Below are positions 34,706 to 43,331 of a DNA stretch of 58,993 nucleotides, piece by piece. Positions within the stretch are counted from its first letter, which is position 1, and each line of letters begins with the position of its first letter. The stretch is taken from NCBI GenBank assembly GCA_964572965.1, contig CAZNHL010000017.1, positions 1-58,993 of the forward strand, read 5' to 3'. The notes beneath the pieces are model-generated. The model ran no database searches and was not told where the DNA came from. It saw only the letters and a program-made list of their open reading frames with translations. Both the position numbers and the translations under genes were made by a program. The stretch comes from CAZNHL01 sp964572965 (GTDB lineage: Bacteria; Bacteroidota; Bacteroidia; Cytophagales; UBA9547).

Positions 34706-36931
34706 ATGGAAAAATATCTAATAGCTATTTTCATAGCTAGCGTGTCTTTGTGTGCCTATGCGCAAACAGATTCAACAACATCAGACCTTGGAGAATTACC
34801 CACAATTGATCTTACAAATTTAAGTTTGGAAGATTTGATGGAAGTGAAAATCGTTTCAGCTTCTAAGAAATCAGAAAGCCTCTTCGATGCACCCTTATCT
34901 GCAAGCAGCATCAGTAAAGACGAAATCAGAAAAGCGGGCTGCACCAATATTATTGATGCATTGAAATTGATGCCGGGCTTGATTGTACGTGAACATACAA
35001 ATGGATATGCAGATGTTCACATCAGAGGTTTGGATAATGTCCCTCCGGGAGCCTATATGAGCCAGGCTAACAACTCAACTACATTGGTAATGATTGACGG
35101 ACGCCCGGTGTATAACTATTTTAATGGTGGTACATTCTGGGAAACATTACCTGTAGATCTGAATGATATTGAAACAATAGAGTTGGTGCGTGGCGCTTCT
35201 ACTGCAATGTATGGCCCTAATGCTGCAACCGGTGTAATCAATATCATTACCAGAAAACTTGAGACTAATGGAGTTCACGGAACTGCTAATGTAATGGGCG
35301 GAGGTACAGGCGGAGGCCTTGGAAATACCGGGATCATAAATGGTTCAGTAGGCTATAAGAAAGATAAATTTGATGTGATTGTTTCAGGGAACTATCAGCA
35401 GAGACAACGTTTTGAGGATAAATATTTTGGCTGGCAGCAGGGAGAGAAAGTTTCTTCTGATCAGTTGCTGACTTATTCATCAGGAGCGCCAGTGTCAGAC
35501 AGTAAAGGAGTTTCCAATTATGCAGATCGTTATCCGGATCCGTCATTAGCTCAGGAAAAAGTAGGTTATAATGCTTTTGTAAATTATGCAGTATCTGAAA
35601 AAGTAAAGACAGGCTTAAGCGTAGGAGGGCAACAGTCAACTGTTCAGGGTGCTTTTTCGGAAAATCTTTCCACTCCGCTTAGTACAAGAAAGTCTACTTC
35701 TAATTATGCTAATTTAAAGGGAGAAGTTTATGGCTTAACTGCTCAGGTTGCTTACCAGTTTGGTACTCAGGATGCCTCTAAAGGTTTTTCAGGTTATAAG
35801 TATGATTTTAGTACATTGGATGCAACAGCAGAATATGACATTACTTTTAAGCGTTTTAGCTTCAAGCCGGGTTTTAATTATCGTTCAGCGAGCTACAGTG
35901 ATTCAAAATATAGTAACGCAGCTTTAAGAGAAGGATTCTTGAATGGGCAGCAGACATTGAATGATGTGGCCGGTTCTTTCAGAGTGGAGTACGATGATAA
36001 AAAAATGTTAAGATTGATAGGGGCAGTTCGTGTTGATAAATACAATGCTCCCGGTAAGGCCTATCCTTCGTATCAATTTGCTGCCAATTTGAAAGTTAAT
36101 GAGGCAAACCTGTTGAGAGCAACTTATTCACGAGCATTTCGCGGGCCGACAATGCTGGACACTTATGCAAATCAGTCTTTAAATATTGGAAGTAGCCAGG
36201 TTGCCCCTGGGGTTTTCTTGCCTCTTTATGCAAGTTATGTCGGTGATAATAATTTGAAACTGCAACAGGTTGATGTATACGAATTGGGGTATAGGGTAAA
36301 AGCAACTGATTTCTTACACTTTGATGTTGATGGTTTCTATCAGGTTTCGGAGAATTACAACACTTTGGTACAGGTTGGGGCAGCCGTTCCAAGGCAAGAT
36401 TTTTCAGGGGTAGATGTTGCCGAACACATTGTTAATATTAATCTGAAAGCGGAACAGGTGGGGGCTACTATAGGAGCAAACTTTGTGTGGAAAAACTTTC
36501 AATTGAAACCTTTTATTACGCTACAGCAAACATCTCTTACAAATGTTCCTAAGGCTCAATATGCTGATTCTATTAATATTAAAGTCTCAAATATTAGTAA
36601 TTACAATGGTTCTCCTTCTGCTTATGGTGGTTTCTTTGCTAACTATACAGTAAAGAAGAAGTTGAATTTCAATGTAACCGGCTATTATTTCGCACCATTT
36701 ACTTATACAGGTTTTGTGTCATCACTTGATCTGAACCCTACAGTAAAGAGTCATGGCGTTGTAAATACACATAGTAAGTTCTCAACGAATATACGTATCT
36801 CTTATAAGTTCTTTGGCAAACTTGATTTGTTTGTAAATGCGAGAAATGTGTTCGATCAGACTTCTCAGGAGTTCGCTCAGACCGATATCACAAGAGCTTT
36901 ATACATGATTGGGGCAAACTTTGAGTTTTAG
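34706..36931 (+). CDS. TonB-dependent outer-membrane receptor, YfiR-associated type
   Basis: The 741-aa protein has a signal peptide (residues 1-20), a short N-terminal segment IDLTNLSLEDLMEVKIVSAS typical of receptors encoded next to DUF4154 proteins, and a plug domain (DAPLSASSISKDEI, LKLMPGLIV, MIDGRPVYNYFNGGTFW, RGASTAMYGPNAATGVINII). A beta-barrel of about 550 residues follows and ends in the aromatic ANFEF. No carboxypeptidase-like or STN domain is present. It imports or senses a ligand across the outer membrane; the ligand is unknown. It follows the HAMP-GAF gene by 46 bp. Confidence 0.92.
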   Translation: MEKYLIAIFIASVSLCAYAQTDSTTSDLGELPTIDLTNLSLEDLMEVKIVSASKKSESLFDAPLSASSISKDEIRKAGCTNIIDALKLMPGLIVREHTNGYADVHIRGLDNVPPGAYMSQANNSTTLVMIDGRPVYNYFNGGTFWETLPVDLNDIETIELVRGASTAMYGPNAATGVINIITRKLETNGVHGTANVMGGGTGGGLGNTGIINGSVGYKKDKFDVIVSGNYQQRQRFEDKYFGWQQGEKVSSDQLLTYSSGAPVSDSKGVSNYADRYPDPSLAQEKVGYNAFVNYAVSEKVKTGLSVGGQQSTVQGAFSENLSTPLSTRKSTSNYANLKGEVYGLTAQVAYQFGTQDASKGFSGYKYDFSTLDATAEYDITFKRFSFKPGFNYRSASYSDSKYSNAALREGFLNGQQTLNDVAGSFRVEYDDKKMLRLIGAVRVDKYNAPGKAYPSYQFAANLKVNEANLLRATYSRAFRGPTMLDTYANQSLNIGSSQVAPGVFLPLYASYVGDNNLKLQQVDVYELGYRVKATDFLHFDVDGFYQVSENYNTLVQVGAAVPRQDFSGVDVAEHIVNINLKAEQVGATIGANFVWKNFQLKPFITLQQTSLTNVPKAQYADSINIKVSNISNYNGSPSAYGGFFANYTVKKKLNFNVTGYYFAPFTYTGFVSSLDLNPTVKSHGVVNTHSKFSTNIRISYKFFGKLDLFVNARNVFDQTSQEFAQTDITRALYMIGANFEF

Positions 36932-36943
36932 TCTTTAATCTAA

Positions 36944-36985
36944 ATAACAAAAAAGGGATGGCGACAGTCATCCCTTTTTTGTTAT
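36944..36985 (+). terminator. Terminator of the YfiR-sensor-receptor unit
   Basis: A 17-bp perfect stem (ATAACAAAAAAGGGATG and its complement) with an 8-base loop, 13 bp after the receptor stop. Confidence 0.9.
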
Positions 36986-37140
36986 TGTAATAATACTTAT
37001 TGAGTATCCATTTCATCGCACCTTGCCTGATTCGTTTAACCAGAGATTCTGAATTTTGCCCACTAATTTCGCTGAAGTGGCCGGTGGTTTAAAACAGCGT
37101 TATTAGAGTGAGATGACAGTTTAGATTATTGAGAAATAAA

Positions 37141-37171
37141 AAAAGCCTGACGAGAGAAACGTCAGGCTTTT
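37141..37171 (-). terminator. Terminator of the minus-strand receptor-lipoprotein unit
   Basis: A 12-bp stem (AAAAGCCTGACG / CGTCAGGCTTTT) with a 7-base loop. On the minus strand it is followed by T's. Confidence 0.85.
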
Positions 37172-37191
37172 AATGAAACGTCTGCTATTGA

Positions 37192-38175
37192 CTATTGCAG
37201 CTTGCTAAGAACAATGTAACTGAAGTCAACCTGTGCGTTTGCAAGAGTTGAAGTTGCTCCGGCAGTAAGTGCACTAACCTCAATCAAACCAATTCTGTTA
37301 TCAGGAGTAATGAATGCATAGCTCTTTCCGGCTAGGATATTTACCTTTGGTGATGCATTTGTGAAGTCAGTTGTGATAAGGTCTGCAGTTGTTGCTGTTG
37401 CAACAGTCAGATTACTTGCCACAAGCCTTAAAGAGCTGCTACCGTTTTTAAATAAGGTTGCCTTCCCTTCTTTATGAGTATGAGGGGCATAGGTCGCAAT
37501 AGCAGAGTCCGCTGAGATAAGCATTGGGCTTGTACTTACAGAATCAATAGCATAGGCTAAATCTCCATATGTTGACAAGTTTGCTAATTGAGTGCTGGAA
37601 GTATCTGAAGTCTTATCAAGTCTGGTCGATAAGAAGTTTTTCCACATTCCCGCAGCAGCATCTGTTACTGCACTGTTTTGAGAGAAGAGAGTAGCGTTTT
37701 TTACCATCAATTCTCCTGCGCTGTAAACAGTTTGGGTAATGCTATTTTGTAAATTATTACCATCGTGCACTAAAACAGCCGCAGTGAAAGTAGAAGTTAC
37801 ATTGTACACTTTTACAGAGAACTCTTCTTCGTTTCCACTAATGAAATTATCTCTTTTTTGTACAACCGGAATCCATCCTCTTTGTTGATACCAACCGGTT
37901 TTATTGACAAACTCATAAGAGGCAGAGCCATTGTAGTTAAAGTCAATTTGCTTAATACCACCTGCTGCTTTTATCTTAAAAGTCAGTATAACGGTATCAG
38001 ATACGGTGGCAATGTTTTGTCCGCTCCTGATTGCTTTAGTATTGCCGGCAACGCGCACAGCTGCACTTGATGATAATTCCGGTATCGGATTCGTATTGTC
38101 AGGTTTTGTACAAGAGACCAGGAATAAGCCTAATGCAGCTGTTCCCAACATTAATTTATTATATATAGAATTCAT
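37192..38175 (-). CDS. Uncharacterised lipoprotein paired with a TonB-dependent receptor
   Basis: The 327-aa protein has a lipoprotein signal (GLFLVSCTKPDN; Cys22 lipidated), so it should be anchored in the outer membrane. The N-terminal half looks like an immunoglobulin-type beta domain (VILTFKIKAAGGIKQIDFNY). The C-terminal half has repeated strands and a His-rich loop YAPHTHKEGKATLF. I do not recognise a family; it is not a SusD-like protein by length. It starts 19 bp after the receptor gene at 38195, so the two probably form one unit. A ligand-binding surface lipoprotein is a reasonable guess. Confidence 0.75.
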   Translation of the reverse strand: MNSIYNKLMLGTAALGLFLVSCTKPDNTNPIPELSSSAAVRVAGNTKAIRSGQNIATVSDTVILTFKIKAAGGIKQIDFNYNGSASYEFVNKTGWYQQRGWIPVVQKRDNFISGNEEEFSVKVYNVTSTFTAAVLVHDGNNLQNSITQTVYSAGELMVKNATLFSQNSAVTDAAAGMWKNFLSTRLDKTSDTSSTQLANLSTYGDLAYAIDSVSTSPMLISADSAIATYAPHTHKEGKATLFKNGSSSLRLVASNLTVATATTADLITTDFTNASPKVNILAGKSYAFITPDNRIGLIEVSALTAGATSTLANAQVDFSYIVLSKLQ

Positions 38176-38194
38176 GGTTAATGCTCTTTTTAGA

Positions 38195-40387
38195 TTAGAA
38201 TTTTAATGACATAGTTACTAATACAGATCTAGGTGCTCCAGGAATATTCAATTGACCGGCAGCATAAAACGTAGGTGTTCTATAAGTTTCATTGAAAATG
38301 TTTCTAACCTGTAATTCTAAACCAAGATTTTTAGTAATACCGGCAACTACGTTGAAGTCAAATAGCTTATTACCGGCTAACAAACCGTTATAAGCAACTC
38401 CGTTACGCTCTCCTTTGGTGTAATTGTCGATCCAGCGACCTACCAGTGTAAATGAGATTTTTGCTCTGCCATCTAATGTGTAAGTAGCAGTTCCGTTAAC
38501 CTTAGTAGTAGGCACATTGGCAGTAGTTATTGCTGTTTGGTTAGCAACAGTTCCTGCCGGTAATATTGCTTTAGCATAAGCATAATTACCTCCGATTTTA
38601 AAGTTTTTAACAGGAATTACACTTAAATCAGCCTCAATACCGGATGCTCTGATCTGACCAGGCTGGTTAACGTAAACAGCAGCAGAACCAAGTTTCCCTA
38701 ATACATTGTCAGTTGAGTTCTGGAATCCTGTTACGCTGGTACTAATGAAGCTTGTGTTATAAGTAGCTCCAACTTCATAAGACTGGATTGTTTCCGGTTT
38801 AATATTTTCAGGAACAAGATTTGCGTCAGGTTTTGTACGGGTTTCTTCATTCAAGCCAACTTCTTTGATCAAAGGAGCTCTCAAAGCCATACCATACATT
38901 GCTTTCAGGTTGAACGCATCAGTAACTTTTTGAACTACAGCAACACGTGGTGAAAACTGATTGTACTGGTTGGTTAAGCTTCCGTCAACAGCAGAAGTAA
39001 CACGACCCATATCCAAACGTCCGCCGGCAGTGATATTCATACCCTTAAGGATATTTACATTTTGCTGGATTTGAGCATATGCAGAATAAGTACTGAAGCG
39101 ACTTGAACTAACCAACGTTGAAGGCGACAAATCTAATGGATAAGAAATTCCTGGTGTTTGAGCAATTGAATAGGCATAAGACTCTGGTGAACCGGTACTA
39201 TTACGAGTATCAATATTGACACCACCAATAATGTTGGTTTTTTCAAACAATTGGTATTTTAATTCACCCAGAAATTCGCCATTATATACACGAACATTGT
39301 AGTTTGAGAAAGTACTTACATTACCATTGGTGAATGTTGTCATGTAACCGCCTACATAAGCTTTCTCATTTGATATGTTACCTTTTAAGTAAGAGTTGAA
39401 TACCAATTTCTTACTTAAATCTCTTTGGTATTTCAAATACGGGGTTAACTCTTCAAAAGTAATTTGGTTAAGTTCGTAGGTCTGGTTTTGTTGTTCCATC
39501 CAGAAATCGCCCAAACCACCGGTTTTAGAGCTATAGATGAAACCGGCACCTAATCCTTTTAATACACCTTCAGTGATTTTATGAGAACCATTCAGGAACA
39601 AACTTGTAGAGTTGTCATAATATAGCGCATTTTGGTCAGGAATACTGTTAGGTGCTCCAAGATAAGCTCTGCTGGCATCTTTACCATAATAGCCTAAACT
39701 CAAACGGCTTGTACCTGCGTCAGACTTATGATAGATGTTTGACATAATTCTGCGGTTGAAATTGTTACTTCCTGCTGAAATTTTTGTTTCAACCTTAGTG
39801 CCATTTTCTTCCAGGTCTTTAGAGACAATGTTGATTACACCGGAAAATGCACTGATACCATATAAAGCTGAACCTGGACCTTTCAGGAACTCAACCCTTT
39901 TAGCAAAGTAAAGAGGTAAGTCCTCTTCTGCATTTGCCCGGTTAGCTCTTGTATTACTGAAAGGAATACCGTCAATCAATACAAGGTGCTTGTTATTGTC
40001 AAACCCATCGGCTTTCTGACCTCTTGTTTCAAAAGTCGTTTCCCCGATTCCTTTGAATGCACTATAACCTGAAGTGATACTAGCAAGATCTCCTAAGGTA
40101 TAGTAACCCAGTTTTTCTATGTCCTTAGACGAATAAGCAGTGATAGAACCTGGCGCATCAGCAATTGTTTCTGCCTTTTTTGATGATACAGTTACTGACA
40201 TGTTCATCAATTCTTCAATAGATAAGTCTGATAGTGCACCGACAGATGCTGTATCTGCCATTATTTGAGCTGGTGTTGAAACTACTGTGACTGAATCTGT
40301 TTGTGATTGGGCACTGGTTGTGATAAGGCCTAAAGCACCTATAAGGTATAGAATGCTTTTCCTCTTAAACGGTAAATGTTTTGCCAT
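38195..40387 (-). CDS. TonB-dependent outer-membrane receptor
   Basis: The 730-aa protein has a signal peptide (residues 1-28) and the same N-terminal block as the receptor at 34706, DLSIEELMNMSVTVSSKKAE. The plug follows (DAPGSITAYSSKDIEKLGYY, VLIDGIPFSNTRANRA, GPGSALYGISAFSGVINIVS), then a beta-barrel ending in VLVTMSLKF. The barrel has strand motifs such as ELQVRNIFNETYRTPTFYAA, common in siderophore- and vitamin-type receptors. The substrate is unknown. It is convergent to the first receptor and has a lipoprotein gene behind it. Confidence 0.92.
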   Translation of the reverse strand: MAKHLPFKRKSILYLIGALGLITTSAQSQTDSVTVVSTPAQIMADTASVGALSDLSIEELMNMSVTVSSKKAETIADAPGSITAYSSKDIEKLGYYTLGDLASITSGYSAFKGIGETTFETRGQKADGFDNNKHLVLIDGIPFSNTRANRANAEEDLPLYFAKRVEFLKGPGSALYGISAFSGVINIVSKDLEENGTKVETKISAGSNNFNRRIMSNIYHKSDAGTSRLSLGYYGKDASRAYLGAPNSIPDQNALYYDNSTSLFLNGSHKITEGVLKGLGAGFIYSSKTGGLGDFWMEQQNQTYELNQITFEELTPYLKYQRDLSKKLVFNSYLKGNISNEKAYVGGYMTTFTNGNVSTFSNYNVRVYNGEFLGELKYQLFEKTNIIGGVNIDTRNSTGSPESYAYSIAQTPGISYPLDLSPSTLVSSSRFSTYSAYAQIQQNVNILKGMNITAGGRLDMGRVTSAVDGSLTNQYNQFSPRVAVVQKVTDAFNLKAMYGMALRAPLIKEVGLNEETRTKPDANLVPENIKPETIQSYEVGATYNTSFISTSVTGFQNSTDNVLGKLGSAAVYVNQPGQIRASGIEADLSVIPVKNFKIGGNYAYAKAILPAGTVANQTAITTANVPTTKVNGTATYTLDGRAKISFTLVGRWIDNYTKGERNGVAYNGLLAGNKLFDFNVVAGITKNLGLELQVRNIFNETYRTPTFYAAGQLNIPGAPRSVLVTMSLKF

Positions 40388-40709
40388 AATTATATAGTGG
40401 GTTAAATGTAAGATTGCTGGCTTATACGAATGATGTTCCTGCTAGTTACGGGCAAATATATGTCTTATAAATGATATTTTTGTTATGGTATTGTAAATCA
40501 AAGGTTTGATGTTATTTTTCATAGATTTTATTGTTTTTTATCTATAATTTCGGCGTTTTAGTCGAAGAAACAGGAGGTTTAGTTAAGGCTTACGTACAGG
40601 GTTTCTGATTAAGGATTGACTGGTAACAGTAAAAAGTAACAGGTTTTTTTGATGTAAGATATCTTTTGTTTTTCTTTAAAAAAGAAAGTGTTTTGACTAA
40701 TTAATTGGA
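40388..40709. other. Divergent spacer between the receptor and GAF-PAS genes
   Basis: The 322-bp AT-rich region holds the likely receptor promoter (40453-40460, minus) and a CGTACAGGG word at 40593-40601. No reading frame or hairpin of note. Confidence 0.6.
40453..40460 (-). promoter_or_regulatory. Likely -7 box of the minus-strand receptor gene
   Basis: On the minus strand the sequence is TATATTTG (TAnnTTTG), 66 bp upstream of the receptor ATG. Confidence 0.5.
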
Positions 40710-41960
40710 ATGAGAATAGTAGCGAAGGGGTATATCGAAGAGCTCAAAAATGAGATTGAAAGTTTGAAAAGTGAAAGAGGAGCTGTTGCGAAATATCTTG
40801 ATAAGCTAAAGGATGGTCATCTGGATGAATCTTCAGTTGATGATGGTAACCTGCTAATGGTTTCATTGAAAGAATTCAGTGAAACTTTGAAAAAAATAGC
40901 GTTGGAAGAGAGTCAGCGTAATTGGGTCAACGAAGGGCTTGCCAGTTTTGCAGAGTTGCTCAGAGGTGACACAAGTGACCTTGCCACATATTACAATAAG
41001 ATATTATCAACCCTTGTTAAATACTTGTCAGCTAATCAGGGTGGATTATTTATCTTAAATGAGGATAATGAAGAGGATAAATACCTGGAACTTGTGGCAT
41101 ATTATGCCTATGAGAGGAAAAAGTATCTTGAGCGCAGGGTTGATATAGGAGAAGGTTTGGTCGGACAGATTTTCCTTGAACAACAAGGTATGATGCTGAC
41201 TGATGTTCCGGACAATTATATAGAGATTACCTCCGGGGTCGGCCATGCTACTCCCAGATGCATTTGTCTGATACCTCTTAAAGTAAATGAAATAATATTA
41301 GGTGTGGTTGAAATAGCTTCATTCGATGTTTTAGAGCCGTATCAATATGCTTTTCTGGAGAAAATGGCAGAGAACATGGCTTCTGCTATTTCTACAATGA
41401 GAGTTAATTTAAGAACCCAGTCTTTATTGAAAATTTCTCAGCGTCAGGCGGGAGAGATGCGCGAACAAGAAGAGGAGCTAAGACAAAATATGGAAGAGCT
41501 CGCGGCTACTCAGGAGTTGATTGCTTCTCAATTAGAAGAAACTAAACAGCTGAAAATAGCACTGGAGGCCAGGGAGCGGGTTTTTAATATTACAACTATT
41601 TTGTCAGAAGCGGATCTTTACGGAACTATCACTTATGTGAATGATAAACTGTGTGAGATCTCAAAATATTCCAGAGAAGAACTTTTGGGTAAAGGGCACA
41701 ATATATTCAGACATCCTGATATGCCAAAGCTTATCTTTGAAAAGATGTGGACGACCATTAAAGCCGGAAATGTATTCAGGGGTATTATTAAAAATAACGC
41801 AAAAGACGGCTCAGTTTATTGGGTTGATGTTGCAATTACTCCAATACAGGATGCTAATGGGAAGACCTATAAGTACATAGGAGCAAGGTATCATATTCAA
41901 AACGAGGTTTTAGCCGAGACTATGTATCAGAAAATGATGGATGATCTCATTAAAAGCTAA
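40710..41960 (+). CDS. Cytoplasmic GAF-PAS signalling protein
   Basis: The 416-aa protein has no transmembrane segment. In order: a short coiled coil and HAMP-like helix (residues 1-70), GAF (about 75-235; GEGLVGQIFLEQQGMMLTDV, GHATPRCICLIPL), a coiled coil (245-300; EEELRQNMEELAATQEL) and an Aer-type PAS domain (about 295-405; FRHPDMPKLIFEKMW, GSVYWVDVAITPI). Aer-type PAS domains often bind FAD and sense redox or oxygen; FAD binding here is not shown. GAF and coiled coil match closely those of the HAMP-GAF sensor at 33028. It lacks an output domain and so is probably an adaptor of the same system. Confidence 0.85.
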   Translation: MRIVAKGYIEELKNEIESLKSERGAVAKYLDKLKDGHLDESSVDDGNLLMVSLKEFSETLKKIALEESQRNWVNEGLASFAELLRGDTSDLATYYNKILSTLVKYLSANQGGLFILNEDNEEDKYLELVAYYAYERKKYLERRVDIGEGLVGQIFLEQQGMMLTDVPDNYIEITSGVGHATPRCICLIPLKVNEIILGVVEIASFDVLEPYQYAFLEKMAENMASAISTMRVNLRTQSLLKISQRQAGEMREQEEELRQNMEELAATQELIASQLEETKQLKIALEARERVFNITTILSEADLYGTITYVNDKLCEISKYSREELLGKGHNIFRHPDMPKLIFEKMWTTIKAGNVFRGIIKNNAKDGSVYWVDVAITPIQDANGKTYKYIGARYHIQNEVLAETMYQKMMDDLIKS

Positions 41961-41982
41961 TTTCCCTGAATCTTGTAAGTCG

Positions 41983-42019
41983 AATCCCTGTATGATTTTA
42001 ATTCTACAGGGATTTTTTT
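41983..42019 (+). terminator. Terminator after the GAF-PAS gene
   Basis: A 10-bp stem (AATCCCTGTA / TACAGGGATT) with a 12-base loop and a run of T. Confidence 0.85.
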
Positions 42020-42035
42020 ATTTATCAGATAGTAG

Positions 42036-42043
42036 TATCTTTG
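42036..42043 (+). promoter_or_regulatory. -7 box of the perR-like gene
   Basis: TATCTTTG matches TAnnTTTG, 42 bp before the TTG start. Confidence 0.65.
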
Positions 42044-42084
42044 TGTAAGTAAATATTTCTAGTTAATAAAAATTACTATTTAAA

Positions 42085-42540
42085 TTGCATCAGGCGCTGA
42101 CATTGGAAGAAGTAAAGCAGAAGATTTCTGCAAGTGGCTTAAAGGCCACCCAACAGCGTATTGTTGTCTATGAAGCATTGTTAAAGCTGAATAATCACCC
42201 GACAGCTGAAAATGTTTACGAATCTATCAGGCCGGCCAATCCAAGTATTTCATTGGGTACTGTGTATAAAACACTGGATACATTAGCTATTGCAGGACTT
42301 GCAGACAAAGTGATGACTGATGAAGGTTATTTGCGTTACGATGGTAATATGCATCACCATGGGCATATCTATTGCAGCAACACGCAGGAGATCATAGATT
42401 TTGAAGATGATGAGCTTCATGGGATTTTAAAAGACTATTTCACAAAAAAGAAAATCAATAACCTGTCAGTTAAAGATATTAAAATCCAGATTTTAGGTGA
42501 AAAGCTGGATAAAGAAAGTAATGTAACTTATCAGGTTTGA
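42085..42540 (+). CDS. perR: Fur-family regulator, PerR-like
   Basis: The 151-aa protein has the winged helix (LKATQQRIVVYEALLK, SISLGTVYKTLDTLAIAGL) and the regulatory metal residues NHPTAENVY, RYDGNMHHHGH and DFEDDELHG. The Asp in RYDGNM is the PerR-type ligand. The structural zinc site is missing: only one cysteine (YCSNTQE) is left instead of the CxxC pairs. The start is TTG 42085; no in-frame ATG precedes the DNA-binding domain. The 2-Cys peroxiredoxin gene 57 bp downstream supports a peroxide-response role. Confidence 0.88.
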   Translation: MHQALTLEEVKQKISASGLKATQQRIVVYEALLKLNNHPTAENVYESIRPANPSISLGTVYKTLDTLAIAGLADKVMTDEGYLRYDGNMHHHGHIYCSNTQEIIDFEDDELHGILKDYFTKKKINNLSVKDIKIQILGEKLDKESNVTYQV

Positions 42541-42596
42541 TCTTGCCGGTCAAACTCATTTATACTTATTAATTCACAATTTAATAATTAAAACAT

Positions 42597-43223
42597 ATGT
42601 CATTAGTAGGAAAAAAAGCACCTGTATTCAGTGCAGCGGCTGTAGTAAACGGTCAGGTTGTAGAAAACTTCTCTCTTGCTCAGTATTTGGGTAAAAAAGA
42701 TGTTGTTTTCTTCTTCTATCCGTTCGACTTTACTTTTGTTTGTCCAACTGAGTTGTTGGCTTTTCAGGAGAAACTGGCTCAATTTGAAGCTAAAAATGTA
42801 GCTGTAGTTGGTTGTTCTATCGACTCAGAGTTTACTCACCTTGCCTGGGTTAACACTCCAAAAAATAACGGTGGTATTCAGGGTGTAACTTACCCATTGG
42901 TTGCAGATACCGCAAAAACAATTGCATCTAACTTTGGTGTATTGGCTGGTGAGTATACTTATAACGAAGAAGGTGAAATGACTTTCGAAGGCGTTCCTGC
43001 TGCTTACAGAGGTACTTTCTTGATTGATAAGGCTGGTGTTGTTCGTCACTGTGTAATCAACGATCTTCCATTAGGACGTAACATTGATGAAGCTTTGCGT
43101 ATGGTTGAAGCGCTTCAGCATCATGAAGAGCATGGTGAAGTTTGTCCTGCAAACTGGAACCAAGGTAAAGAAGCAATGACAGCTACTGCTGAAGGCGTTG
43201 CTGCTTACTTATCAAATAACTAA
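42597..43223 (+). CDS. Typical 2-Cys peroxiredoxin (AhpC/Prx type)
   Basis: The 208-aa protein has the peroxidatic site DFTFVCPTE and the resolving cysteine in HGEVCPANWNQG, with GVPAAYRGTFLIDKAG between them. Both ends and the length fit the PrxI/AhpC subfamily. It reduces peroxides in the cytoplasm, recycled by thioredoxin or AhpF-type reductase; no such reductase gene is adjacent. It lies directly behind the perR-like gene and may be cotranscribed with it or repressed by it. Confidence 0.94.
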   Translation: MSLVGKKAPVFSAAAVVNGQVVENFSLAQYLGKKDVVFFFYPFDFTFVCPTELLAFQEKLAQFEAKNVAVVGCSIDSEFTHLAWVNTPKNNGGIQGVTYPLVADTAKTIASNFGVLAGEYTYNEEGEMTFEGVPAAYRGTFLIDKAGVVRHCVINDLPLGRNIDEALRMVEALQHHEEHGEVCPANWNQGKEAMTATAEGVAAYLSNN

Positions 43224-43235
43224 GTTAGAGTAGTC

Positions 43236-43289
43236 TTTATAAATTAAAAGGGAGTTGATCGCATGGTCAACTCCCTTTTAATTTATAAA
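43236..43289. terminator. Strong bidirectional terminator after the peroxiredoxin gene
   Basis: A 23-bp perfect stem begins TTTATAAATTAAAAGGGAGT and closes over an 8-base loop. A/T tracts on both sides allow action on both strands. Confidence 0.92.
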
Positions 43290-43331
43290 TCTGATGTCTG
43301 GAATCTAAACTCTAAACTCTAAACATCTCAA

